Shown: positions 22,213 through 34,500 of the stretch, piece by piece | How positions within the stretch are numbered: the first letter of the stretch is position 1 | Layout: each line of letters begins with the position of its first letter | Origin: Centroberyx gerrardi | Taxonomy: Eukaryota; Chordata; Actinopteri; Beryciformes; Berycidae | Direction of reading: 5' to 3' | Assembly: GCF_048128805.1 (NCBI RefSeq) | Contig: NC_135997.1 | Location: 2,515,185 to 2,579,184, forward strand | Length of the DNA stretch: 64,000 nucleotides | Notes under the pieces: model-generated | The model's input: only the letters and a program-made list of their open reading frames with translations | The model's database searches: none | Told to the model about the DNA's origin: nothing | Made by a program: the position numbers and the translations under genes

Positions 22213-24407
22213 TCATTCCTTCCGGCCGGCGTCCTTGTTGAAGCCGCGCCGCAGCAGGAACACGAAGACAGCGATGTTCACGACGAACTGGATCAGACCG
22301 AAGGAGGAAACGCCGTAGTTCTCATACAGGAAGCCGCCGATCGTCGGTCCGACGGTGCGAAGCAGAGACTGAACTGAGGCGCACAGTCCCAGCATGGTGC
22401 CTGCAGGAGCAGACGGCAGGCAGCTGAGCAACAGGGTTTCAACTTTTTTTGCATTGGTTTTTAAATTTCATTTTCATTTTTTATTTGTTTTTTTTCACAG
22501 ATAGGGTTTGCTGGTTTTAGTTTTCCCTGTTTAGTTTTGTTTGAAATGGCTATTTTCAGACTTGGAGACTGATAAAATGTGTCTTAGTGGCAGTTTTACG
22601 TGTCTTATGTAACAAAATAATGTCTCTTTTTATTCAGAAACTATATTTCACTTAAGTGTCATCATCACTGACAGCCAAATGCCTACAAAGGGCAAAAAAT
22701 CAGTGTTGTCTGCCTGTGTTTAACATGCAAAAATGCAGATACTGCAATACTTCTTTCTCTCGAGAATATCTCTGTCTGCTTAACAAAGCAGAGATCCACA
22801 CTGAAATTTGATGTGGTGCCCAAAACTTAGCCAGACAGTTCTGTGGTGTGGAACCAACCAGCCAATGTAGGGCTGCAACTAACAATTATTATTATATTAT
22901 TATTATTATATTATTATTATTAAATAATAACAAATGCCCATCACAAGTTCCCAGAGCCCAAAGTGATTCTTCAGATTTCTTTCAGGTTATTTTACAATGA
23001 TATGAAACAGAAAAAAAGCAGCAAATCTCAGCATTTGTGAAGCTGTAACCAGCAAATGTTTGGTATTTTTACTTGATAACCATCCCATATATGTAGCTAC
23101 TATTGGTGCATTTGGTGCTGTAAGATTGCATTTTTGCAGCGATTCCCTGGTCAGGTTGAAAGTTTAACCTTTAACTGTAATCAGCAGCCAATCAGCAGCC
23201 AGCACACATCAACTGCACAGATCCAGTCCCTGCTGTGTATTTAGCTGCACTGCAAAATTCAAACCTTTGAATGACCGCTGTTGTTAGAACCAGAAACACA
23301 ATCATTTCTCTGGCCATAACTACTTTTGCACATAGAAGGAATTTAGCTTGGTGGTTGCTTGTGTACTTTGTTAAAAGACAGAGACGAATAAAAGACAATA
23401 TAAAACCGACAGAAGCTTCAGATGATCTTACCGGTGTCAGAGGAGGGAACGCTCTTGGTCAGCATGCTGTCTGTGATGACGTTAAACACGCTGAGGGAAA
23501 ACATCATGGGGACGACGATGAAGCAGAACTGGAACACGTTGAGCATGAACGCCTGCAGGGAGAAACAAAAACAATATCTGGGCTACAACCAGCAATGACA
23601 CACAATCATTTATCACAAAGGATGGAAATAGCAAATACAGCTGATAGCAGCAATGAACAGGTTGCCACAACGTGAAAAACAATGTTGCCTGATTGCCCCA
23701 CAAGGCATTGTGGGTATTAGCTATTATCACAACATAACAGAGGTTCTATGGCTGTATTTTCAACATCTTAACATGTGGCTTGGCATGTTTCTGACCAACC
23801 TGTAGAATTTCAAGTGGCTCGATTACTTTGTCATGAATTTACAGTCAGTTGAACTTTTTATGTAAATAAAAATAGTTTAATAACGTGGCCAATTTTGGAC
23901 CAATCCCTTAGCTTTTCACAAACCCAGTAAAGGCTCGCCCAGTTAATGTACTTGCCAAATTTTGCGTCAGTCTGACCTGCAGTTCATTCTAAAATGCAGT
24001 TCTAAAATGGCGCCCAAAAATGTTTGTATTATGAGTCCTAGAGGCAAAACTGTTCGGCATGTACAGATACATATCGGCACCAAGTTTCACAGCTTGTAAA
24101 ACACTAAATGCTGGCGGGGTTCACCGCTGTATCGTGGTGCTGCTGAACAGTGTTCAGACCACCAGCCGTTCTTCACAGCATCTTCACTGCAGCTGGAGCT
24201 TCAGGTCGGTGGAAATGACAAATGACAAATGATTGACAAATGGCCAAAGGAAATGATCAAAGCAGACGTGAAGTCCTGAAACCATCTGATATATCTTGTA
24301 AAATGTTTCCAGAAACACATGATGTGTTCTTATAGCCAAGGAACTCTGCAGACTTTAAAAAGTGCATTGTTGACTGAGATACACTCTGTTGTGGAAAACT
24401 GGGGGGT

Positions 24408-24449
<42 letters not shown>

Positions 24450-27400
24450 CTGGGCCAGTCCCACCAAAGAAGCGACAGCGATGGACAGCAGCAGCAGTGA
24501 GCTCTCAGAGTATCTGGCTGTCAGCCGGCCGATCACTCCTCCCTGGATCACCTGAAGAAACACCCAGCTGTTACTCAGCTTGTCTCAGTGAGCTGCAGCA
24601 CAAACTACACTGACATGAAAATCAGCTTATCTTGTATATTAATCTGCTTACTATAAATGATAATAAGGTAGATTTAGAGCACTTTTATACTTCTGCTACT
24701 ACATGTTTATTTGTAAAAATGTGGAAATGACATGCATTGTTTGGCCAATTGTTTGCCAATGCTAAATGACAGTGAGTCTTTGGGGGAAACCATTAAATGT
24801 TTAATAATTCTTAGGCTTTGAACACATTCACGGACATTGAAGGGTTTTGTGTTGGTGATCTTTGCAGTGTTACAGTGAATGTTTACAGTCACAAGGTACA
24901 AAACTGAAAAAACTCCACGGAACGTCAATCAAACAGTGTGGGCGGAGCTTGGATTTCCTGTTGATGCAGTTTGAGTTTCTCTTTTCTCTGTCTGTTCAGC
25001 CATGGTGGCTATCGCTGCTCATGCTAACTACCCAGTTCTTCTTCTTCTGTTTATTCCAAACAAACCGGAAACGTAAAACGCATCACTTTCCTATCTATAA
25101 CTATCATTTTCCCAGGAAAGAGCTACCAGACACCGGCTGTTTAGAACAGACAGTGGAAAAGCTTTATGAACTGGCTATAGGCTGGATCACAGCGAGTAGA
25201 AAAACGGACATTCGACAAATCAGCCAGCCAATCAGTTTCATATTTACCAATACACAGTGTGGAGAAAAAGTTGTATTGTATGTCTCTGTTTTAGGCTACA
25301 ATAACTGCTTCTTCCTTCTTGTGTCTACGTGTAATTAGATGTTCAGAATCAGAGGGACAGGCAGGGTTCCCACACCTTCTTAAACATCAAATTCAAGGAC
25401 TTTCCAGGCCCAATTCCCTCAAATTCAAGGACCCAACACGGCACAGTTTGAGACACGGATCAAGGTTAATTACTGTTATAACACTGAGAATTTTTATAAT
25501 GAGAACTAGCAGGCTTTACAGAAGCTCACAGACAACAATTAAAAAGAGAGAGAGGCTTGAATGTGTGAACACTTCTCAACAACTTCTCTAAATTCAAGCA
25601 CTTTCAATGACCCATGTCTATTTATGTCTATTTTTAAAAACTTTCAAGGCCTTGCTTTTTTTTTCTCAAATTCACAAACTTTCAAGGATTTCAAGGAACC
25701 CGTGGGGACCTTGGACAGATGTCATGCGTTCCTGGGACAGTGCATGCATCATTAAAGAGAACACTGAACATGATCTGGTGTATTGATCCCTTGAACATCA
25801 TTTTTTTTGCACTTACCATTTGCACGATGCCAAAGTAAGCCATCAGATATCCGTTCTGCTCAGGCTGCAGCTTGAAGAAGTTCATTGCGATGACGGAGAA
25901 CATCACCTGAAACACACCTGAGGACAGAGAACGACACGTTTCACTTTGATTTCCAGAAAGTTTTGATTTCTGAAGATTTTCCTCCTCGCCGTCCCTGGAG
26001 ACTGTCAAGCTTGATTTGTATGTCGGTGCTTCCATGACAGATAACAGCTGCATTTTTCCATTACTGTGGTGCATTTCAAAGATCATCTCTTAAGAGAAAT
26101 ACGTACAGAAGCATTTCAAATCAATTTTAGAGCTAGCTTAAAATCAACAGCATCCAAACTTAATTCAAATTCTTCAACTCTAAGAATTCAAAGTCAAGAG
26201 AATGGATCTATGGCAAAATAACAACAGGTGTAGTTTTCATTACACTGTTAATTTCACGCCAGGGTTTTTCCAACATAAGTATGGACAAGCAGCCTCGAAG
26301 TGCCTCAGGTCAGGTAATAAATTGAAAAAATGACTTTGATCCAATAAATCACAATGTAAACAAAGACTGCAGTGTGTTTTCAACAGCGGACACCATGTTA
26401 CATTCAGGCCTTTAAAGACAGACATGAATTACTGTTATTGTTATTTCTCGCTTTCTTCCCATACAGTGCAATAGGAAAATTGTAGGGAGAAATAACTATT
26501 ATTATTATTATTAACTATTATTATAATTCATACAGTATCTATGTTTTCTACAATTCATGGGACATACAGTACATGCAGTGTAGATTTGGAACACATTTAT
26601 TTTAAATTCGCTATTGTAAATAGTGTTTTGTAGATATATTGAGGAAGATATTATGCAAAAATGTCTTTAATGAAACCTGTTTTCACCTGAAGGTAAACCT
26701 GAGACGATCTTCACCAGGAACGTCATCGTCACTCCTGGAAACTTCATGAGTCTTGTGATTTCCCCCAGATTGAATATTGATCTGCTTTTGTTGTCACCTG
26801 CAGTGGATTCAGAGAGTCAGAAAACAACTGTCAGGAAAAAACATAAATGTCTAGAAAAAACATGAATGGCATTTCATGAACAACAACACTGATACTGTCA
26901 GATTACATCGTTCCTAACAGTCTCAGTCAAATAAATAATAAAAAAGGATTTGTGAAGTGAGAATGTGAAAGGCAAACAAACGAAAAGATACTGTAGCTCT
27001 TGCAATATTTAAAGAGCTGTTATTTATATAAAGCAAGACCCATTCCAAAACATCACTCTCTCACCACTATACATTAACAGAAATGATGCAAGTCACCCAC
27101 AATGCATCTGAACTCTTTCATGTCCCGGCTTCTGATATAACTGACTCTCCAACAAAGATTTCTCTCCTTAGTCTTTAGTTTATCAGATGGTTACAGCAGG
27201 TTTTAACGCTTGTGATTTACATTCTCAAAAGCATTTCAAGTGTTCAGTTACGTTTTTAAAACAACTTATTAGCCGGAAAATGATACTTTATATTTTATAC
27301 AGTGTCTCTCTGTGAGGTGAGATGAGGCTTTTTTTTCACTTTCATTTTTGTATTACGCACTGCATGGAACTTGTACCTCTGGAGGACAACATGTTCACAC

Positions 27401-29664
27401 TCAGTGAAGTTTTAACCAAATGAAAATTTGATACTTTGAAATTGTGTTTTCTTTGAAGCCACAGGAATGACACTTTGTGCCAGCCATAACGGTCAAAATA
27501 AAGAAAACAACAATGTAAAATCTTAGTAAGTACAGGACGTCCTGCAGTGGAGTGAGGAACATTTTTCTGCACTTAATGTTCTGTAAACCCAAACAACGGA
27601 GGAACCATCTTCATAGACGATGTGCTTCTTTCCTCATGGCAGTATCATTCACAGTGACTAGGCCCACGAAAACACACAGGTTTCCCAAAAAGACCTGTGC
27701 ACCTGACCGATCCACCTGATTCACAGTCTAATTATTTTCCTAGACAACATGATGTCATCGAGTTTCTTTCAGGGTCAATATGAATTTGGCCAGGAGGAGG
27801 AACGGGCCTCAACTCAAGTTGTTTAAAAGGAAATGACGGGTTTAAAAAAAAATAATAATAAAATAAAAATGTAATTGCAAAGCTCTACTCTCCTTTCAAT
27901 CAGCATGTAAAACAGAAACAGAAGAGGCACCATAGTTGTCCATGCCAGGGTTTTTACACAAGAAGAAATATAAAACAGACAGTTCCTGTACTCAGCTCTG
28001 ATTGGCTGAGTCAAGTTTGAAGCCGTTGTATACTATCTAATACACCTGTGACCTCATAACAGTTAATTTAAATATTAATTATATAATATTACAATATATA
28101 AACACAGATCTGTAACAGTTAAATATAAATGCACTGATGGAAAATCACCACTCATACAGGAACTGATGTGTCGCTTAGCAACTGCGTTGTTTAGCTACTG
28201 TTCATGAGTGATAATTGCTTGGCAGAGGATAAACATTATTATTATTATTAGAGGATAACATCATTATTGCCATTTGATTATTATTGATTGGTAAATGTAA
28301 AAAAGTGGAAAACAACTAAGGGATCCCAAATTGGCCAAAATACTGAGCAAAATAATGTCAGGAGGGAAATTACTTGTAATGAAGTCATTTAATCAAGTCA
28401 AAGCTTTTAATTTTAAGCTTGAATACATTTTCTTTCTGCATAATAAGTGGTTTCCCTCCCCTATTACTGATTACTGATTGAAAATAAAGTGTTTGACTAT
28501 CAATGCCTGTTGTAAAATCACTGCCAAGCATGAATGTTTATGGCTTATTGCTTAGATAAAAGCCTTCCTCATGCCTGCATGCCATGAGTCTTAATAGATC
28601 AACTCAGTAAAATTCATTATGGATTTCCAAACAGCCATGATGATCAGGTGTAGCAGCCTAAAAGTGTGTCTTACTGTCTGTGTTGTTCCTCGGAGCTTGT
28701 GCTTTAGTGCTTTTTGGGATAAACTTTAGAACCAACACTAAACTGACGGCGCTCCCCGCGGCAGCGAAACATGCAGCAAACGTCTCCCTGGGAAATGAAA
28801 CACTCAGTAAAAACACTGCTGAACGGACAAGTATTGTGGGTGAACTGTTCATTTGGAGCTGACAGTGAATCACAGTCTGCATGTGAAAGTTAGAGGGGGG
28901 GGGGGGGGGGTGGAGGAAGCAACAGGGGCTTATGGGAAATGTGGTCTGAATGTGGAGAAACACTAGAACTAGCAATACTACTGGTGTGAGACAGAGGCTT
29001 GATGTTTAAAAAAGCTACACATAGCACCTTTAAAAATATCAGAAATACATGCCTTGGGGTTGGCCATGAAAATGTAATACATTTTAAATCTATTCTATAT
29101 CATTCAATTTGATCTCTATATAAAAACTAAGTCAAGATTGCTAAACAATAACAGCGCTGCAAAAGCATCAGACACACACACACACACACACACACTCACC
29201 CATAGTGTTTGTTGAGGGTGCCGCCTAAGGTGGAGCCAGCAATCATGCCGACACCAAAACAAAGGCCGAGTTTGGATAAAGCATCGGCCCGTTTGTCTGG
29301 CTCTGAAAGGTCTGCCACGACCATCTGAGCGCCTGCAGAGAGGACAAAAGACACAGCAGAGGTGAATTTTGTGAGCGGGAATCTTCATTTGTTTACTACA
29401 GGTGATTTGATGGAGATCTGGGGATGTTTTTTTCTCTGCCCTATGGTTTGCACGCTCCATATTTATCATGAGATTTATACTGATGCAAAACAGGTTGGTG
29501 TCTTGTATCCTGCATAAGGGCTAAGGCCCTCAGAGTTAAATGGGAAGATATTACTGTAAATGTGTACCTAAAAAACACCTGTGGTATGAACCTAAATTGA
29601 CAGAAAATATACCAACTGTTCAAATATTAGACAATGCATTCAATCTGCACCAGACTTGGGGAGG

Positions 29665-29724
<60 letters not shown>

Positions 29725-31547
29725 GACAGACAGATGAATGAATGAATGAATGAATGATCCATCTTACATAACAATGCAGGTTCTTTGGGATTACTGAAAA
29801 TGTCAAACTGAGAGAGGAGGATTTTAGAAGAGTTGTGCCTACCAGGTAGGATATGCATGAAGACTGCAGGGAGCTTGTGGATGAACAGCATGGCGGGACT
29901 ATCTGCTACCGACAGTAACAGGAAGAAGACCACAGTGGCAACGGAGGATAGAGACAAGGCCGCTCGCGCCCCGAAGAGATCTGCAAACCTGCCAGCAACA
30001 TGAAATAAAACCCAGAGATCACAGACAATATTCTGCCAGGCAGGAAGAGTGTCGGCTGCTACTGTCAGCAAAACAGCAGCCTGTAGGCTACGTCCAGGAA
30101 ATGTCTCCACGCACAAACAAATGTCTGTAAAAGCAACTTTTCTGTGCTGTGTCAACTAAATTGTACTTGCCTGCCAAACATAGGACCCCCAAGCAGCTGA
30201 ATTACGCCTACTGTGGTTTGCAAATAACCAAACCACAAGGTGTCGAAGCCAAGCCTCTTGGCCAAATACTGTTTTAAAAGAGAGAGATCAAAAAAAAAAT
30301 ATTATGAATTCATATAATTTCAATGTGCAAATATCTCACAGGCTACCGGTTTGTTTCAGACATCCTGTTTGACAAAGCCTTAATGTCACGCTGTGCATCA
30401 GTTCTTGCCAATGAGTACTGTGAAAGTATCACACATCAAAATTAAAGGAGCTACATGTAGGATTTTAAAATGAATACATCATTATCATATATAGTAATTG
30501 GAATTAAAAGAGATCATCAGTGAGAACCTGTCAGCCTCTATCAGCGTCTACGACTGGATTGCTTTACGGCACAAAACAGGTAGAGGGCGCTGTTCTTCCA
30601 GAGCAAACGGACTGGTCCTGGACATTCTGAGATGGGGACAATTTTTGTGTTTTTGATATATCCAATGATACCCAATAAAATAAAATAAAATAAAAGATAT
30701 TGTCTTTTGGGGGTTTTGTTTGTTATAAAAGTTTGGAACAAAACAACAGAACAAACTAGTTGTATGGTGTTACATTTGAAGGCTGGGGTTAAGTTTACAG
30801 TTCCACCTCAGTAGGTGAGGGTGAATTTGAAATTCTGCCAAATTCCTGACCTCTGATGATGAAAATGTTCACAGTTTTTTTTATAATACAGTTGTGCGAG
30901 AGATTTTCTTTTAATCTTACAGTAATGACAATAAATGCCTAAATAATATTTTTTTGGAAGCTTTGTCAACCTCATCCACAGTATGCTTGTGGCTTTCCAG
31001 ATTTTATCTATTTTTTTTTTATTTAGCTTTTATTTAACCAGGCAAGTCAATTAAGAACAAGATCATTTTTACAATGACAGCCGGCAAGAGGCAAAATGCT
31101 TTTTAATGGGGAACTGGGGGAAGGGGAGAATAAAATAAAAGATAAGAGAAAAGAAAATACGGCTTGTACTTTGCGAGGCAACAGAAAACAAAATAAAAAC
31201 AGTAATGGAACAATAACAAGGACACAACTAATTAAGCAATTAGTGTGTAGCAATAACACAGGGTATGACAGCATTGGTAGAGAAGTTAGTGTAATACACC
31301 TATAAGTACAGAAACAACTTGGACCAACTGACCCCGGTCTCCCCTACCGGCACCTGAGCCAGTCTGAGAGAAGAGGATTACTTACAGGAGTTATAGAAAA
31401 CTGTAAAAACATCCATGTTATCTCCAATGCAGTGATGAGGTAAGTGATGTAGATTATTTTCATCCTCTTTTGTCTGTTGAGGTCTGCGGCTTGTGAGGAA
31501 GCCGTGATTCCCGACTTTTCCTCGCTCGTCTCACCGATTCGACTCAT
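22213..31547 (-). CDS. slc22a18: Solute carrier family 22 member 18 (MFS transporter), complete
   Basis: This is a polyspecific organic cation/drug transporter of the major facilitator superfamily, a 12-TM membrane protein. Coding exons from 5' to 3' (complement): 31386-31547, 30171-30268, 29843-29988, 29200-29332, 28675-28787, 26687-26797, 25817-25917, 24450-24551, 23432-23552, 22213-22400. Phases agree at every join and total 424 aa, the length I recall for the human protein. Landmarks are MFLQFSITP in TM1, GYLQTTVGVIQLLGGP in TM2, the MFS motif A GRFADLFGARAAL (residues 86-98), LGLCFGVG, and MLGLCASVQSLLRTVGPTIG near the C-terminus. Intron 2 uses a GC donor. The donors at 24450 and 29200 abut CA/TG microsatellites. 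It lies head-to-head with hacd3. The mammalian ortholog is imprinted, which is not expected in fish. Confidence 0.95.
22880..22926. repeat. (ATT)n microsatellite in slc22a18 intron 9
   Basis: This is an imperfect TTA/TAT simple repeat. The preceding TAGGGCTGCAACTAACAATT phrase resembles the left end of a hAT-type MITE, but no right end was found. Confidence 0.7.
24414..24447. repeat. (TG)n microsatellite abutting a slc22a18 splice donor
   Basis: The tract reaches to within a few bases of the exon edge at 24450. On the gene strand the donor reads CAG|GTACACACAC, so the intron begins with the repeat itself. Confidence 0.9.
25362..25713. mobile_element. MITE in slc22a18 intron 7 (CAGGGTTCCCAC ends)
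   Basis: The left end is CAGGGTTCCCACACCTTCTT and the right end AAGGAACCCGTGGGGACCTTG. The interior repeats 'AAATTCAAGGAC' and 'TTTCAAGG' words in both halves. This is a widespread fish repeat type as I recall it. Flanking duplication is unclear. It is non-coding. Confidence 0.7.
28893..28911. repeat. G homopolymer in slc22a18 intron 4
   Basis: A run of nearly uninterrupted G lies about 105 bp from the exon at 28675-28787. It accounts for the proline-rich open frame on the minus strand. Confidence 0.85.
29170..29195. repeat. (CA)n microsatellite abutting a slc22a18 splice donor
   Basis: On the gene strand the donor is TATGG|GTGAGTGTGTGTG. The first intron bases after GTGAG are the start of the repeat. 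Confidence 0.9.
29669..29757. repeat. (GATA)n and (TGAA)n compound microsatellite
   Basis: About 13 GATA units are followed by GACA units and then TGAA units, within slc22a18 intron 3, some 85 bp from the exon starting at 29843. Confidence 0.9.
30165..30172 (-). other. slc22a18: GC-AG splice donor of slc22a18 intron 2
   Basis: On the gene strand the exon ends ATGTTTGGCAG and the intron starts GCAAGT. Only this junction keeps the frame: the leftover AG joins the G of the next exon to give the Arg of FGRFAD. The nearby GTACAA would break the conserved motif. The remaining donor bases fit the consensus well, as is usual for GC donors. Confidence 0.85.
31010..31330. repeat. Dispersed repeat in slc22a18 intron 1
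   Basis: It begins with the phrase TTTATTTAACCAGGCAAGTC, a common fish interspersed-repeat start, followed by an A-rich segment and ending near 'GACCCCGGTCTCCCCTACC'. Its class is not determined. Confidence 0.55.
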
Positions 31548-34500
31548 TTTTTTACTCTTAGAAGACTCCTAGCTAGCTTACATACACGATATTCTCGCCG
31601 AACATCAAGCAGGCAAGGTGGAAGACCGTTGGTGAAACTAGTCGGTCCAAATTATGAATAAAGCTAGCGTCAAGTGTCAGTTTCCTGGCGAAGTCCACTT
31701 GGTCATGGTGAACTTTCACATGAAACTGTGTACTTTGGAGCAACAAGGCGATGGGGGCGTTACCGAGGGAGGCCGTCGCTGTAAACTGGAGCTAGTTTGG
31801 GGAATTTTTGCTAAGAAATGGAAAACATAACGATAAAAGTGGCTGGTTGAAGGCAATTTTTTTACGGTCTATGGTTGAAGCATTACCGTGAGGAACTACT
31901 GTACCTTACCCTGCCTTCAATGACGGAAATACCGTAATTACGAGTTTAGCGCACATGAACGACACATCAAAGTGGTAAATACAACTGGGAAAGATTTCAA
32001 AATGCTGCCTTCAGGTGCTCCTCGGAAGCTCCCACTTCAGAGACCTGAAGTCGTAAATACGACTTGTCACGCATTCAAGTGCTTTTGGTCAGAAATAATA
32101 ACCAAACACTACTTTAACAAAGTAGTGTTTGGTGGCTGTTGTTGTATTGATAAAATCAGGCATGTAATTGATGTTTTAATTCATTTAAAATGCATGCCAA
32201 GTAAAAGCTAAACAAAGAGTGAAAGTAGAAACGTAACATGTAACAATACTAATTATTTGCAAATGCCAAACTAACATATGATAGGAGAATACATCACTTT
32301 TATGATACATTTTTTCATGAGCCCTTTTGTTAATTGAATATGATGGACAGACTCAGGAGACTCATGGAGTTGAGAAAAAAGGTTATGACGCCACCCACTG
32401 TCCACAGGTGTGATACCAGATAGGTGCAAAAACAGTAGGCCTAGTAATAATGGGTGATCATTTCACACCCCTATTCATTTTCAGGGGGCGGGATCCGGGA
32501 TCCCTTATATGGGCCCAAACATGTCAAGCTTGAGAGACTAGTCAAGCTAGCCGTCACTCGCAACTCCGTGGTCAAACCAGCCGCCCCTAAATTTGGAGTG
32601 CACGCGTATTCTCACCTTTATGGCAAATGTATTGAAACGGCCCAGAGCGAGCTGACAGGGAGAGTTAGCGACTTTATTCTGTCAGATTTCTCACTTTCCA
32701 AAGACAAGTGTTGCAGTATGAAACTCTTACCTGAAGAGAGGCTATGACATCTTTATTCTACCCGGGCACACCAAATACAATACAATTTATCAAATTGCGT
32801 CGCACTTGGCGCAAGGATACACATGTGACTACGTCCGGTTTTCAAAATAAGGTGTTAACACATATACAAAAAACATATATGGAAATTCGATTAATTGGAT
32901 TATATTCACAGGAAGCATAAAGCATGTTATCAGTGTCCCTTATAAATTAAAACATCCCACTAAATTGTGAGGGACATTACTTTATTCTTTGTTTTTGGGT
33001 TGCAAAAAAAAAAAATCCTGACAATGACTGATATATTTGAGTTCAGGACAACCCTGACTGCATACTAACCCAAAATCAAGCATTTTTACTGTATCATTTC
33101 AGAGAATTTCAAAGTTAAAGTCCCACATTTGTACCTTCAAATGGCTTCCTTTCTAAAACTTGGGGTGCTGTGAAAACATATTGCTCCATAAGTTCTGACA
33201 ATGACTGATATGGTTGTATTCAGGACAACCCTGACTACACACTAACCCAAAATCAAGCATTTTTACTGTATCATTTCAGAGAATTTCAAAGTTAAAGTCC
33301 CACATTTGTACATTTCCACATGAGAATAGAGGAAGATGTTGGCAGCTGCGCACTATGTCTCTTGGCTGCCCCCTGGTGGATTGTTCAAGAAAGTGCAATA
33401 TCATCAGTGCAATACCGTTTTGCCTTTGCATGATGGTCAAGATATCGTTCTGACTGTCCCAGGTCTGATTTCATCCACATCTGCCACACTCAGGTCAAGG
33501 TTTTGATTATCATGGGGTTGTATATTCTTTTACCTTTTCAATAAAATCACAGAACAGTGTCATTTTTGCTTGAAACCGTTTAAGTTTGCCTCACAACTTC
33601 ATCTTGAGGCAAAGTTCAGTTATATTGTGGAAGAATATAGAGTCACATAAAATGTGATGCATTTTATGTTAGAAGTTAGGGTTTGAGTTGAAAGTGATAT
33701 TAGATTACTGTGGGAATCTTTGATTGATTATAAGGCCACCTCTGTTATTTTTATATGAATCAAATACTAGTACAGAAGAACTTGTACAGTTATATGAGGA
33801 TGAAAGGTCAGCTTAAGGCACAAATACTTTATACTGCTTTTCCTCTCTCCTCTCTGTCCTTGTTGATAAAGGATTGCCCACAAGTAGAAAAATGCATGGG
33901 ATGATGACTATGCTCCACTATAACATTGCTGTAGTTAACCAGCTACATGTAGCTATGCAGTTCTATGCACCTACTTACTATTTTATATTTATTTGTCTCG
34001 AAATTCTCAGTTTACAGACTATTCCTATGTACTTTTATTTATCCTATTAAAGTTATGAATATATTTGGGCTTTGGTGGTTCTAATTTATTGTACTGTCTG
34101 TAAATGTATCTTTAGATGTCCAACTTGAGTTAACCTGCTTGAGTTACATACTGATAATGTGTATTATCTATGTAAATGGCATTGAGTCTATTTCCAACCA
34201 GGTGTGTTTCTGGGCACTGTATAGGGAGATCAAGCATATAGAAATTTTGCTATGACAAGAGTCTAGATACTAACTAGAAAAGACTAAATTTTCTAAAGAA
34301 AATGTAAGTGTGCTTGCTGTCCTTAGACTTGGCATTCATAAGTTTTGCTAAGCGGTGCAGCATTGCAATTGTTAGCATTTTGCTCCGTAAATCCGTAAAC
34401 CAATTGTATTTTGTCCAAACTATGTCTGATTACAAAGAATTTTAATAATAATGTCCTAAAATATTTTTTTAATTTAACCAGATACCTAGGTAATTGTAAC

